A stretch of 64,000 nucleotides of DNA, from contig CM041465.1 of assembly GCA_023213395.1 (NCBI GenBank), forward strand, positions 172,429,741 through 172,493,740. Reading direction: 5' to 3'. The notes beneath the pieces are model-generated. The model did no database searches, was not told where the DNA came from, and was given only the letters and a program-made list of their open reading frames with translations. Below are positions 1-10,433 of the stretch, piece by piece. The translations under genes were made by a program, and so were the position numbers. This DNA is from Cycas panzhihuaensis. Its lineage: Eukaryota; Cycadophyta. Position 1 is the first letter of the stretch, and the number at the start of each line of letters is the position of its first letter.

Positions 1-807
1 TTTGGTCTTGTAGACCCATTTGCAACCGATTGCCTGTTTGTGTTTAGGCAATTCGACCAAATCCCAAGTACCATTCTTTTCAATAGAATGGATTTCTTCA
101 TCTATGGCAGCCTTCCAATTTTCATTTTTAGAAGCCCCCTCAAAGGTGGAAGGCTCATCAACACATAGCACTTCAGTCATAAGTGCATAATTGGTCTGCT
201 GCCTATATTTTGATGGACGTTTTCCTTCAATGATGTGGTCGTTATGTACTGTTTGAGTGTACCATTTTGGTAACTTTTGAATTGAAATGACTTGAACCTC
301 AAGATCTTCTGGTCTAAGTGGTTGATCAACAGAAGATGTGCTAGGATCAAGTGGAGCTAAATCAGATGATGTGGACGGTCTAGCAGGTGCAGATGATGTA
401 CATGGAGTAGAAGATTGAGAGGGAAGAAAAGCCTCAACAATCTTCTCGCCTTTGTCAATGGGAGGTTGCATGGATGTTGTTTGCAACTCTTTATGATCGT
501 CTTCAGCAAAGATTACATCTCTTGAGAGATGCATTTTATTTCGAATGGGATCATACAACTTGTAGGCTTTGCTATGAATGGCATAACCTACAAAGATGTA
601 TTTTAGACTATGCTTGTCTAATTTTGTTCTTTACTGGTCGAGGATGTGCATATAAACAGTGCACACAAAAGTCCTCAAATCGCTGACAGTTGGCTTTTTG
701 CCAGACCATGCCTCCTCTGATGTGATGTCGGTGACTACTGCTGTTGGACTTCGATTTGCCACATAGGCAGTTGTGTGGAATGTCTCTGCCCAGTAAGCTC
801 AAGTGAG
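1..807 (-). pseudogene. Copia A1 integrase C-terminus, linker and start of reverse transcriptase
   Basis: Continues the same polyprotein in reading after two stops just past 808. Visible on the minus strand: AYWAETFHTTAYVANRSP, SGKKPTVSDLRTF, KLDKHSLKYIFVGYA and LSRDVIF (integrase C-terminal region), a Ser/Pro/Thr-rich linker around 330-470, KLPKWYTQTV, then the RT start NGTWDLVELPKHKQAIGCKW at about 5-75. The RT palm with the YVDD box lies outside the window. A stop interrupts the segment at LDQ*RTKLDK. Aligns residue by residue with A2 at 61780-62570. Confidence 0.88.
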
Positions 808-1662
808 TCATTTTGCATGCATCATTGCTTTGGCTTTGTTAGCCAAAGTTCTATTCATTCTTTTCAAGACTCCATTTTGTTGAGGAGTGTGAAGAATAGT
901 AAGTTGTCTCTGAATGCCATTATCCTTGCAGAATTGGGTGAATTCGTTTGAAGTAAATTCACCTCCATTGTCTGTCCTTAGTATTTTGATGGATTGGCCA
1001 GACTCGTTCTCCACTTCAAGCTTGAATTCTTTAAACTTTTGAAATGCTTCAGACTTATGCTTGATGAAGTAAACCCATACTTTATGAGAGAAGTCGTCAA
1101 TGAAGGAGGTGTAGTACAAAGCTCCTCCAAAGGATGCGGTGGACATAGGTCCACACAAATCTAAGTGTACCAGCTGCAAAGGATGTGATGCATACCAAGC
1201 TTTGCCTTCAGGGAAAGGCAAGCGATGTTGTGTCCCCATTATGCATGCTTCACAAAGACATTTTTTGCCATATATCTTTGGAAGCCCATGTACCATATTT
1301 TTGTTCACCATCTGCTTAAGATTGTCTAAGCTCAAATGGCCTAGACGTTGATGCCAAGGTTGCATCTTGGACAAGTGTTGAGTGACAATAGAACCAGAGT
1401 AAGCATAATCAAGTGTTATGTTATTAGCATCCAATTTGTAGAGGCCATGGTCCTCATATCCAACAGCTACTACTTGGTCATCTTTCTCACTTATTACACA
1501 TTTCCCATTTTTGAACAAGATGTTCATCTGTTGCTTGTCCAATTTGCTAACAGATAGCAAGTTCTTGTCCATAGAAGGTATAAAGTAGGCATTGCCATTG
1601 GGAAATGAAGAGGAAGGATTAGAAGAAGAGTGAAATGGATCTATGTGGGCCCATGAGAACAT
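808..1662 (-). pseudogene. Copia A1 protease tail, GAG-pre-integrase and integrase core
   Basis: An open stretch of 284 codons. It begins in the sequence after the protease (KNLLSVSKLDKQQ), then has the GAG-pre-integrase HHCC zinc region (HQRLGHLSLDN ... CLCEACIMGTQHRLPF) and the integrase core with first Asp in HLDLCGP, FIDDFSHKVWVYF, and second Asp in LRTDNGGEFTS. The third catalytic position reads GVLKRMNRTL, so the usual Glu (GVSERMN in the sister copy A2) is Lys, a G-to-A change that should inactivate strand transfer. A stop follows MMHAK. No genuine start codon is expected because this is the middle of a polyprotein. Dead pol fragment. Confidence 0.92.
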
Positions 1663-1667
1663 ATTCT

Positions 1668-2304
1668 CTTAAAGCAGCCAAATGCTATATCACTTTCATT
1701 AAGGACTTAACAAGAAGAAGCTGGGGTGTTTTTCATAAAAACCAAGTCTGAAGCACTTAGTGTCTTCAAGGACTTCAAAGTCTATGCAAAAAAAGAAAGG
1801 AAAAAGAAGATTAAAATTTTCAAAACAAATAATGGAGGAGAATTTACCTCAAAAAATGATTTCTACAAATATCGCAAAGCTCATGAGATTAAGAGTCAAC
1901 TAATAATTGCCTACACCCCAAAATCAAATGGTGTAGTTCAAAGAAAAAACATAACCATCACTGAGATGGCAAGAAGTATGCCAAAAGAAAATGGGATGCA
2001 AAATATCTTTTGGGTAGAAGTTGTTAAGGCAACTAATTAACTTATGAACAGACGCACAAGCAGGCTATCATAGGAAAAACTCTTTAAAAAGCCTAGGCCA
2101 ATAGAAAACTAGATGCCATTTATCTATAGATATCTGGAAGCATAACATTTGTCCACATCCCAAAAGAAAAAAGGATCAAACTTGATGAAAAGTGTAAAAT
2201 ACATCTCCGTAGGTTACAATGAAAAATCCAAAGCCTAACGATGCATAAAACCAGAGACAAACAACGTCATCATAAGCAGAGATATAATATTTGAAGAAAG
2301 ACCC
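1668..2304 (+). pseudogene. Copia B integrase core and C-terminal region
   Basis: Opens at YITFIKDLTRRSWGVFF, then IFKTNNGGEFTSKNDF (second catalytic Asp replaced by Asn in TNNGGEF), YTPKSNGVVQRKN (catalytic Glu replaced by Gln) and MARSM. A 104-codon open stretch (1726-2040) covers the core; beyond it several stops interrupt the C-terminal region, ending with KYISVGYNEKSKA and IISRDIIFEE immediately before the GACCC duplication at 2300-2304. With two of three catalytic residues changed and stops, this is a dead fragment. Confidence 0.85.
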
Positions 2305-2840
2305 TGTTAGAACCTTCATTCCTAAGCATTAAGTCTTGACCTTGTGTATTAATATTTTTGTCACTTTAGGTCATTAATCCTAAAGTGTTCATTTGTTGCA
2401 TTATAAAATTGTCTTTTGTCTTGTAGTGACTTTTCTCACATGTGCTTGTGAGAAGTCAACTTTTGTGGGCTCTATCCTTATCCTTGGAGATAGTAGAGTC
2501 CTAATCAGATTTGGCTCTTAGTCTTGATCAACGACATGTGTTGAGATCCTGACCGTCCATACTCCTTTATAAGGAGCCCTATTCTCATGTTTCTGTATGT
2601 AGTATTTTGAGTAAAAGTTATGCTGTTGTAAGTGTCTCTTGTAGGTGAAGTGTTGAGAGGAATTCTCCTTCATGCTTGTATGGTGAGATAGGTTGAGTTG
2701 AGGTGCAATACTCCTCCCTATCATCTTTTATGTTGTACTACATCATTTCATTAATCTAGTGTATTGTCCTTCATATTTCGATGTCCTCTCCAGCTTCTCA
2801 ATAGATTCTGGCTCCTATATTGTCTCCATTTCGTCTCACA
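2305..2840 (+). repeat. Solo LTR, Copia K family
   Basis: A 536-bp solo LTR starting TGTTAGAACC and ending TCTCACA, flanked by a perfect 5-bp target duplication GACCC (2300-2304 and 2841-2845). It matches the reverse complement of the LTR at 21425-22095 (for example TAAGCATYAAGTCTTGACC near the start and CAATAGATTCTGG near the end). The sense orientation is plus. The Copia B linker resumes right after the duplication. It has one copy of the about 44-bp motif that is present four times in the K LTR. Confidence 0.92.
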
Positions 2841-2974
2841 GACCCATCCTGACTAAAATACTTGCAACATCAAGGGAAGAAGGGCTTATGAAAATATCAC
2901 CCATAGCCGTAAAAAAGGAAGTTCAAACCAAAGTAAAACAAGGGGAAGAAAAGTCTACAGAAGAACAAGCTCCA
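2841..2974 (+). pseudogene. Copia B linker between integrase and RT
   Basis: Reads PILTKILATSREEG and SPIAVKKEVQTKVKQ, matching the equivalent linker of Copia C at about 15900-16010 (LTKIPLSNRQEG, SPLVVEKEVQVET). The segment is bounded on the left by the solo LTR and on the right by Gypsy G1, with CTCCA (2970-2974) as the G1 target duplication. Confidence 0.85.
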
Positions 2975-3469
2975 TGAAGCAGTTCCACAGAGGACTTTTA
3001 TAGAAAAGATGGGCAAAACAGAACAAAATGTGCAAAAAAATGGAATAAGTATGCAAACCATGCAATATAAGGTACTTACTGCTATATGGTATGGACTAGA
3101 CTAAAATTGCCAATTTAAATATAGTAAATATGATGTAAAAAACTTATAAATAAAGTACCTAATACTGCCTTCCTCTTCGAGGCGAAGTGTCCTCCAAAAC
3201 TTCAGCCCTTAAGGCCGAAAATGTAGCTGCTCAATATAACAAGAGATGCCCAAAAATAAGGCCGAAGATTTATAGAAATAGGCGTGAGAAAGGGCTTAGG
3301 GACCTTGGCTAGTAGGAAGGAAGGAAGTCGACCATAATAGAAATACAAGGTCAACCAAAGAGTACTCTGAAGTCGGTCAAAAATAATAATAATATCTTCC
3401 ATATGTCAATCAGACTATTAGATACATATTGGGTTATGAAGTCGACCAAAACAATAAAGGAATGCTACA
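2975..3469 (-). repeat. 3' LTR of Gypsy G1
   Basis: 495 bp, TGAAGCAGTT to AATGCTACA on the plus strand. It aligns along its length with 13207-13705 (for example ACAAAATGTGCAAAAA and CTTAAGGCCGAAAAT). The 5' LTR is 499 bp and its outer CA is mutated to CG. The pair differs at many sites, so the insertion is old. Confidence 0.93.
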
Positions 3470-4099
3470 AGTCCCTTCCCCTGAAAAAAAACTTTGCTTT
3501 CAAAGCATGGGTAAACCTGGGTGCTAGCGATACCATTCTTCTGATTCCCATGTTGCATCTTCTCAATTTCAGGTCTTTTGGTTTATAAGATATTCTTGGA
3601 TTTCTCTCGAACATAGTCTCTTCGTCCAGATCTTGAGGATGTCTTCTGGTCCGATAATGATTTTGCCCTCTTCATCTAATTCTAGTAATTCTAGTTGGGG
3701 GGTGATGTCTTGCCCAATTTTTTGTTTTGAGGCATGAGACATGGAAGACATATGGATTCAACTTCACTACAGTAGTGCCAATCTAGGTGCTACCTCTCCC
3801 ATTTTAATCGTGCTTTGATATGGACCAAAAACATGTGGTTGGAGTTTTTGCTTTCTCGTCTACCTCATAGTGGACTGTTTATATGGTTGGAGTCTTAAGA
3901 AACCCCAATCTCCTATTGAAAATAATCTTTCTAACTTGTGTAAATTTGCTTGCTGCTCCATTCAATTCTTGGTTGTGTTTAAGTTATCTTTCAATATTTG
4001 GATTGTTTGCTCCATCTATTCTTGATGTTCTTGAATAGATTCCACGTATGAGAGCCTTGTCCATGTGAGTATAGATGGAGATTCAAAACCATAGAGTGA

Positions 4100-4213
4100 T
4101 TGGAATAGGGTCATCTTTACCGACGTATGATACGTGGGGTTATACCATCATTCAACTTGGAATGGGGTCATCTTTACCAATGTATGATACGTGGGGTTAT
4201 ACAACCATTCAAT
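4100..4213 (-). repeat. 57-bp in-frame tandem duplication in integrase
   Basis: The segment starting TGGAATAGGGTCATC at 4101 is repeated as TGGAATGGGGTCATC at 4158, a period of 57 bp or exactly 19 codons. The two copies encode EW-YNPTYHT-VKMT-FQ in tandem. Related integrases have this motif once (G3 at about 41480 has EWGYNTTYHTTTKDTSLQ). Confidence 0.85.
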
Positions 4214-4360
4214 GAGATGGAGCCATTTGTGCCATAAGTGTTGTTTATCTAATGTAAAGTTTCATAGGTATCCTTCTAGGCACTTGTTTGTTAATTCTAT
4301 TTGTCCATCTATTTGGGGGTGATAAGTTGTTCTCATGGATAATTTCGTGCCAGCTAATTT

Positions 4361-4466
4361 GAACAAATCTTGCAAAAAATGACAAGAGGATTTTGGGTCA
4401 CGGTCACTGACAATAGTCAGTGACCGTGACCCAAAATGCTCTAGTCATTTTTTGCAAGATTTGTTC
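4361..4466. repeat. 51-nt near-perfect inverted duplication
   Basis: Arms 4361-4411 and 4416-4466 are reverse complements with only two mismatches and a 4-nt loop (AATA). The genuine minus-strand integrase reading (DRDPK then HFLQDLFKLAGTKLS) uses the left arm; the right arm holds its antisense copy, read there as QKMTRAFWVTVTD. Where related elements have a GFP-I-SD segment before DRDP, G1 has this antisense copy. Confidence 0.9.
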
Positions 4467-4850
4467 AAGAAGCCCATGTAAGTGATGTATTTCCTTCATG
4501 AAGATTTCTGCAACTTGGTTGGCTTTTGTTGTTGATTGTATTCCCCTAAAATAAGCATATTTTATTAACCTATCAACAACCACAAAGACAGTGTCCTTCC
4601 CTTCTAGCTTTGGCAATCCGATTATGAAGTCCATTGAGATTTCTTCCTACTTTTGTTGCAGTATATGTAGTGGTTGGAGTAGGCTAGGGCTTTTTACACT
4701 TTTGCTTTTGTTTCTTTGGCAAGAGTCGCATTCTACGACAAATTTATGGACATCTGCTTTCATCCCCTTCCAAAAGAATGTGTTTCATAATTTGCAGTAT
4801 GTTTTATCGATCCTAAAGTGACCAACGGTCTAAACGGAGTGAGCTTTCTC

Positions 4851-6336
4851 AAGTAGTTTTTACTTCAAGGTTGATGCTATTAGTATAAATATTTTTCCTT
4901 TTCGCAAAATCAATGCTCCCTATAGCTCGTATTTCATGGTCTCTTGTTCTTGGATTTCCTTTAGTGCTTTTTGAGAAGGAGGGTCATTCTAGAACTCTTG
5001 AACCAACTATTGTGTCCAACTTAGCGTAGCCATAGAGATTGTTTGTAGGGAGATGTCCTCTCTTTTGTCTTCTGGTACCCCGAGATAGGTCATCTACAAT
5101 AACGTTCTCTTTTCTTTTCTTGTATAATGTTGGAATCAAAGGTCTAGAGTTTACTTACACACTTCTATTGTTTGTCCACTAACATCTATTGATTAAGGAA
5201 ATATTTAAGGTTGTCACAGTTTGTTTTGACCAAAAGTCTCTTCCTGAGTAAGGATTGTCACCATTGGTGTATGGCATGCATAATTGGAAGCATTTCCTTG
5301 TCATGTATGGGTTTAAGTCGCTCTCGATGTTTAACTTGTGGCTCTCATATGCCAATGGTCGACCATTCTAGAGGACTATCCTTATTCCTATTCCCAATGC
5401 GTCACACTCCAAGGTGAATAGCTGAGAGAAATTAGGGGTTGCCAAGACAGGAGTTGTGGTCGTCATTGCCTTCAATTCTTGGAAAGCACCTTCTGTCATT
5501 GGGTTCCATGCAAAAGCATCCCTTTTTGTGAGGTTTGTTAGAGGAGAGGCAGTGTGCATGTAATAAATCTTTGGAGAAATCCAATTGCTCCTAAGAAACT
5601 TCTTACTCCTAATACATTTTTTAGTGTGGGCCACTCTATGATTGCTTGAGCCTTCTTTGGATCCATCTTAATACCCTCTTGGGTAATGATATGCCCTAGA
5701 TATTCCAGCTCGATCTTTCCAAAAGTGCATTTATTCTTGTTGGCAAAGAGTTGATTGCTTTGGAGAATTTGCAGTATGGTCTTGATGTGTTCTAAATGTT
5801 CTTCTCAAGTTGAGCTATAAATTAAGATATCGTAAAAAAAGCGAGCACAAATTTACATAAGAAGGGTTTAAATACTATTTTCATCATACTCTGTAAGGTA
5901 GTTGGAGCATTTGTCAGACCAAATGCCATAACCCAAAACTCAAATAGTCCTTCATGTGTACAGAATGTTGTTTTGTACATGTCCTCTTCTTTGATATGAA
6001 TTTGATAATGCCCTGAGAGGAGATCGATATTTGAGAAATATTTTGCTCTGTGTATTTCACCCAACAAATCATCAATCCGTGGAATGGGGTAACGGTTCTT
6101 GACAGTAAGCTTATTAAGCCTCTGATAATTCACACACGTGATAGGAACCATCTTTCTTATGATTTCATATAATTGGCAACACAAAGGGGCTGGTGCTAGT
6201 CAAAATGTATCCCTGATGTAACAGCTCCTTGGTAATCAGTTTGATTTCCCTCTTCAGATGATAGGGACGGCAGTATGGGTGGATATTTACAGGAGCCATT
6301 CCCGGTATCAACTCGATCGGGTATTGGCATCCTCGA
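4851..6336 (-). pseudogene. Gypsy G1 reverse transcriptase and RNase H
   Basis: From right to left: YPIELIPGMAPVNIHPY (about 6330-6280), CVNYQRLNKLTVKNRYPIPRIDDLL, FSNIDLLSGHYQIHI, CTHEGLFEFWVMAFGLTNAPTT (6184-5870), the active-site segment FVLAFF then YDILIYSST near 5835, where a T-run frameshift and a loss disrupt the FFDD box, LEYLGHIITQEGIKMD, the thumb FLGAIGFL, and RNase H with NLTKRDAFAW and FTLECDA (5634-5390). The first segment lies directly next to the G2 insertion. Stops and the damaged box make it inactive. Confidence 0.9.
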
Positions 6337-7302
6337 TAATCCCAAAGTAGAGTGTGGTTGGTGAAGAAATCAATCACCAATCTTTTTCCTTAAGATCCTA
6401 GGGTGTTAGTGTAAAATTCCCAATAATATCAATAAAAGAGTGAGCCCATAAAAGGGATACTCTACACCAACTCATGCATACTTGCCAATACTCCACGATA
6501 AGAAGAATAAGACTTCTATTAAGGTAAAAAAACCTCCATTTAATGGTGGAGAAAAAACCTATCAAAGAATAGGCAAGTTATAATGAAGAAATGATAGAAC
6601 AATACCACAAGAGGCTTCCAACTTCCCAAGACGCCTTCAATGAAGCTTCCACTACCCACAATGGATGCTTGAAGTGCTGAAATTTGCCTCCTTTATGGTC
6701 TCCAACACCTCCCAAGTGCTGCCTCAATGTTGCTCCCAAGTCAAGTGTCTCCCACACAAGAACCAAGTCTCCAACATCGAAAATGAGCTCAAGAGTGCTC
6801 AATTTATAGAAAGAAATCCATCAACAACCAAAATGCATGTTGTCCAAGTGGCATTCATGCAAATCCAATCACCAATAACCAAAATGCATGTTATCCAAGT
6901 GGCATTCATGCAAGTCCGAAAAGTTCTGGCCTGGTACCTAGGGCTAACAAACTTAAATTGAGCTCAAATGTTGTACGTGTATAGGTAGATATGTCCCCTT
7001 CATGTCCTCAAAATTTTAGCTCATTTGTATATCATTTGCCCCCATTTTCACTGATTTAAAAATAGTATATGCTTGTTGTTTTTCTATTGGCCGTGGGAGC
7101 TATTTTCTGCAAAACAGGGCTTGTCGTCTAGTCAAATGATATTTTTTTATTTCCACCTTTTGCACACATGTAGTGGGATGTGTCTTCTTCCTGCCCATAA
7201 AATTTCACATTATTTGACACCATTTGGCCCTATTTCTTTCAATTGTGCCAATGTCTAATATTTTTTGCTTCCTATAGACATAGTGTAGATCCTCCTGGAT
7301 CA
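6337..7302 (-). repeat. 3' LTR of Gypsy G2
   Basis: 966 bp, aligned along its length with 10434-11402 (shared: CCTAGGGTGTTAGTGT, GGCCTCTT-like variants, CATGTAGTGGGATGTGT). Ends in CCTGGATCA, followed by TGGCTCCCCTTCC, the complement of a polypurine tract. Confidence 0.93.
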
Positions 7303-8113
7303 TGGCTCCCCTTCCTTAGAAAACAGCCAACTCCTGTTTGGCTTAGAACTAAAGATGGGGGATGCTTTGTTCCCCTTGCTGCCTACTAAACCACTTGGCC
7401 TTACTAAGCAACTGTCCTGCTACTCCAATCCTAAAAGATTCATGCGTCTTATGTCTTGTTTTGGTGGATTTTCTCTCCAAGATACAATCCTCCTTGAGAG
7501 GTTCCTCAGTCTCCAAATACAAGTCATCAACTAAAGGTAAAGTGGATTGGTCCTGCTCCTCATCTAGTATGGAGGGCTCAAAAAGTATCAAATATTCAGC
7601 ATTTACTACTGAATATATTTGCATATAAGGTGAAAAATAAAGTTGGAAAGCATTGACACCTACTTTCCTCAAAATCTTGAATGGTCCATACCTTATAGGT
7701 TTGAGTTTCTTGCCTTCTCCTTTCAACCTCTCCTTGCTCAAGTATAACCAAACCAAATCTCCTTCTTGAAAAGTACACTCTTGCCTATGCTTGTCATGTC
7801 TTTCCTTGTATTTCTGTTGAGTCCTTAGAAGTTGATCATGTACTTCTTTGTGGACTCTTTGGATTTTCTCCAGGTATCTCAAAGCCTTGTCATGCCCCTC
7901 CTCTTTGGTAGATCCTTCCTCAACTTGCATGGAAAACTCTAACTCAAATGGACTTTGACGTAAGTATCCCAAACAAACTTCAAAAGGTGCTTTAGAGTGT
8001 GATGCATGCATTGCCCTATTGAATGCAAATTGTAGAAAAGCCAATGATTCATCCCAAGTCTTTGGATGGTTGGAATTGTATCCCCTCAACAAATGTACCA
8101 TAGTTTTGTTCAC
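7303..8113 (-). pseudogene. Gypsy G2 integrase C-terminal half with chromodomain-like tail
   Basis: A 254-codon open stretch (8113-7349) that starts in the integrase core after the last catalytic region (MNKTMVHLLRGY, AFNRAMHASHSKAPFEVCLGY), continues through a helical KYKERHDKHRQE segment and the DLVWLYL...RYGPFKILRKVG DNA-binding fold, and ends with a chromodomain-like tail (EEPLKEDCILERKS ... SKAKWF ... PHL). The tail is typical of plant chromovirus-group Gypsy elements, where it is thought to guide integration. The C-terminus lies close to the polypurine tract, as expected. The catalytic Glu region lies to the right, where the frame is broken. Confidence 0.88.
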
Positions 8114-8678
8114 TACTTCAGTTTGTCCATCTGTTTAAGGATGGAAACTTATACTCCTCTTCAATTTGCCCATTATCTCTCATAGTGCCTTCCAAAATTA
8201 TGAAGGAATTGAGTGTCCCCATGTAAAATGATGGAAGAAGGCAAGCCAAAAATTCTCCATACATGCTCAAAGAACAACTCAGTTGCCTCTGCTCCTACGA
8301 TTGTCTTCTTACAAGGTATTAAACATATCATCTTGCGGAACCTATCTACAACAACAAAGAGATAGTGATGTCCCTTCCTAGTCATGGGAAGTCCCCTAAG
8401 AAATCCATGGAGATACTTTCCCAAGGCCTAGTGGGAATAGGTAGTGTTGTATACAATCCTAATTTTCTAGTAGAAGGCTTAGAAGTATTACACATTACAC
8501 ATCCTTTTACATATTTTCTTACATCATTTTGCATCTTTAGCCAAACAGCATATCTTCTCAAGTTTGCTAAAGTCTTCTCTAAACCAAAGTGACCAACTAC
8601 TTTAGAAGTATGGGCTTCTTGTCTCCTTTTGGTTGAACATAGAGCTGCTCCCCTTTGAAATGTAGACCATCCTTCCAA
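8114..8678 (-). pseudogene. Gypsy G2 integrase zinc domain and core start
   Basis: Reads VGHFGLEKTLANLRRYAVW and VKGCVMCNTSKPS (HHCC zinc region), LPIPTRPWESISMDFLGDFP, then in a second frame LPMTRKGHHYLFVVVDRF and HVWRIFGLPSSIILHGDTQF. The catalytic second Asp context, normally SDRD, reads HGDTQF. The break between frames is near 8400. Together with 7303-8113 it covers the integrase. Confidence 0.88.
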
Positions 8679-9016
8679 GCAAGTTGAGAAGGTCTTCCTT
8701 TTGCTAGGTTCTCCAATTCTTCCTTCAAGGCTTCATCTTCATAGTACAAGTCTTTGTACTCTTCAATTTGTTGCATTTGTTTAGGTGATACAAGAAGGGT
8801 ATGAATAGAAGGGCCTCCTTTATCTCTTGACTATTCTTTGCTCCTTACCATTAAGATGATAAATTTTCCACATGTATTGATCATCCTTTTTGCTTCAGTG
8901 GCTAAAATTAATGTCATCTTGTCCAAGTGCTTCTTTGTAGCCTTTATGAAGAAGCCCTTGTTATCCTTCACCAATTGGTACTTTCTCTCCCTTTGATAGA
9001 AGAATGCATCTCGAAA
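8679..9016 (-). other. G2 protease-integrase junction; RT and RNase H missing
   Basis: The 338 bp read QYQLVKDNKGF-type protease tail (KYQLVKDNKGFFIKATKKHL), a short linker, then LLVSPKQMQQIEEYKDLYY and ELENLAKGRPSQLAWKDG leading into the integrase zinc domain. In autonomous Gypsy elements about 1.4 kb of RT and RNase H sits here; no YxDD box, no RT motif and no RNase H motif can be read in any frame. Confidence 0.8.
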
Positions 9017-9530
9017 TCACAAGTAGGGATACCCAAGTACAACATGGCACATATCTAATGGTACCACATCATGTATCACTTCATCAACAAAAGCATTAGT
9101 GATGGAAAATTTAAGTGTACATTGCTTTGATATTTGTATTTCCACATCTTTATGGATCCAACCAAGAGGATATGGGTGAGGGTGAAGAGTAGTTACCAAC
9201 TCGAGGCTCTTCACCAAATTTCCTAAGATCAAATTCTTTTGGTTCCCCGAATCTATAATGGCACCGATAACATTATTTCCTGCTTGAAGCTTCAAGTGAA
9301 ACAATTTCTCCCTTGTGGCATCATCTCCATAATTTGTAAGTAGAGTAACCTTCTCTTCTTTTTCTTCACTTTGAAGCTCCACCTCAGAAAGTAGTGCTTT
9401 ACCTTTTTCCTTTTTTCGTGATTCCATGTCCTTAATATGCTTTGGCTTTAGCTTCGGATGCAACTTCCAACACTTTGCTGCAACATGTCCACTAATATCA
9501 CAATGCTCACAATAGTTAGAACTTTGAACA
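9017..9530 (-). pseudogene. Gypsy G2 zinc knuckle and aspartic protease
   Basis: From right to left: the CCHC knuckle CEHCDISGHVAAKC (about 9510-9465), a charged linker (SRKKEKGKALLSEVELQSEEKEE split by a few residues), then the protease with VIGAIIDSGNQKNLI, where the catalytic triad reads DSGN, the flap region, and HVVLGYPYL near the end. 148 open codons from 9463 to 9017. Length and order fit the gag-pol junction of plant Gypsy elements. Translation would need to run through upstream breaks, so it is a remnant. Confidence 0.85.
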
Positions 9531-10158
9531 AAACTAGTTCATTTCTTCTTTCCTTCTTACCTTTTAGATGACTACGATTTAGGATTCTTTTTATGCTTAT
9601 TAGAAGTAAAAGTAGAATCTTTAGACATGAATGTAGGTTTCTTGCTTTTACTTTCTATTGCAATAGCCATTTTACTTGCTTCTCCAATGGATTGAACCTT
9701 AAAAAGCCTTAGTTCCTTCCTTACGTAATCATGTAATCCTCCATTGAATTTCATAAGAGTGCTATGTTCATCTATATTAATACCAAGTAACATGCCATGC
9801 TTGAAAAATAAATAGTATAGTCTTGGGCACATACACGTCTCCCTTGGCATAGCATATAGTCTTGGGCACATACACGTCTCCCTGGGCATTGGTCTTTCTC
9901 ATGACCTATGGGGTAGTATTGCTTCTTTATTACTTTATTAAAATCCATCCAAGAAAAAGAAAATACATCATGAATCTTCAAATATGCATTCCACCATGTC
10001 AATGCATGTTTGCACAACTTGAACCTAGCAAACGAAAGCTTTTGAGCATTACTATAAGCATAAATTGTGAAGTAGGTTTCAAGTTGATCCAACCAATCGT
10101 CCAACTTCCCAGCATTTACCTCTCCATCATAAGATGGAATGTCCAACTTTACCTCCAC
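9531..10158 (-). pseudogene. Gypsy G2 gag
   Basis: Starts MEVKLDIPSYDGEVNAGKLDDW and contains the Retrotrans_gag signature LDQLETYF ... ARFKLCKHALTWWNAYL ... SWMDFNKVIKKQYYP (10158-9895). The capsid reading then meets a 39-bp tandem duplication with a frame change and resumes as GMLLGINIDEHSTLMKFNGGLHDYVRKELRLF (about 9800-9700). Structural capsid protein; broken by the frameshift. Confidence 0.88.
9816..9893 (-). repeat. 39-bp tandem duplication in G2 gag
   Basis: TATAGTCTTGGGCACATACA starts at 9816 and again at 9855, a period of 39 bp (13 codons). Read on the minus strand it gives MPRETCMCPRLY twice. Related gag proteins have no such motif here, so it is insertion-derived sequence at the frame break. 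Confidence 0.85.
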
Positions 10159-10413
10159 CTTGAAGGGTTAATGAGTTGAAGTACCCTTGCTTTCTTCAAA
10201 TGAGTACTTCAAAGTCTCCTCCTCTTCTTCTTCATGGTTGTGGTCATCCTTGGATCCTCCTTCAACTTCCTTCTCTTTGCCTTTGCCCTTGACTAGAGGT
10301 AGAAGTTGGGTCATCATTTGCATCAAAACTTCTATGTTCTTCTCAAACTTCTCATTTCTCTTGGTATCCTTCCCTTGTTTGCACCATTCAAGTCCCTACA
10401 GCAAAGATCTCAT

Positions 10414-10425
10414 GCTCTAATACCA
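10414..10425 (-). other. Primer-binding site of Gypsy G2
   Basis: GCTCTAATACCA on the plus strand, i.e. TGGTATTAGAGC, a one-base variant of the site complementary to initiator methionine tRNA. It lies 8 bp from the 5' LTR edge. Confidence 0.85.
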
Positions 10426-10433
10426 AAAAAATG

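Larger units (their letters stand above)
1..1662 (-). mobile_element. Copia LTR retrotransposon A1, partial
   Basis: Minus-strand internal region of a Ty1/Copia element, cut on the left by the window edge within RT and on the right within the protease/GAG-pre-integrase region near 1655-1668, where a plus-strand Copia (B) starts. It is the same family as the element at 57206-64000: the two share long stretches of integrase such as LYKLDANNITLD and GTQHRLPF. No LTR is inside the window. The right junction is abrupt, so A1 either inserted into B with loss of its 5' end or was fused to it by deletion. Confidence 0.9.
3470..4850 (-). pseudogene. Gypsy G1 integrase with C-terminal region
   Basis: From right to left: HHCC zinc region (HFRIDKTYCKL ... 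ECDSCQR, about 4830-4700), integrase core start MDFIIGLPKLEGKDTVFVVVDRL (4634-4560, first catalytic Asp), a second-Asp region DRDPK that is disturbed by an inverted duplication (4361-4466), LAGTKLSMRTTYHPQ, an in-frame tandem duplication carrying EW-YNPTYHT (4100-4213), then LYGFESPS and a C-terminal tail ending QEYLINQKT near 3570. Several stops. The family's integrase is normally one open reading frame in a long polyprotein; this one cannot be expressed whole. Confidence 0.88.
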
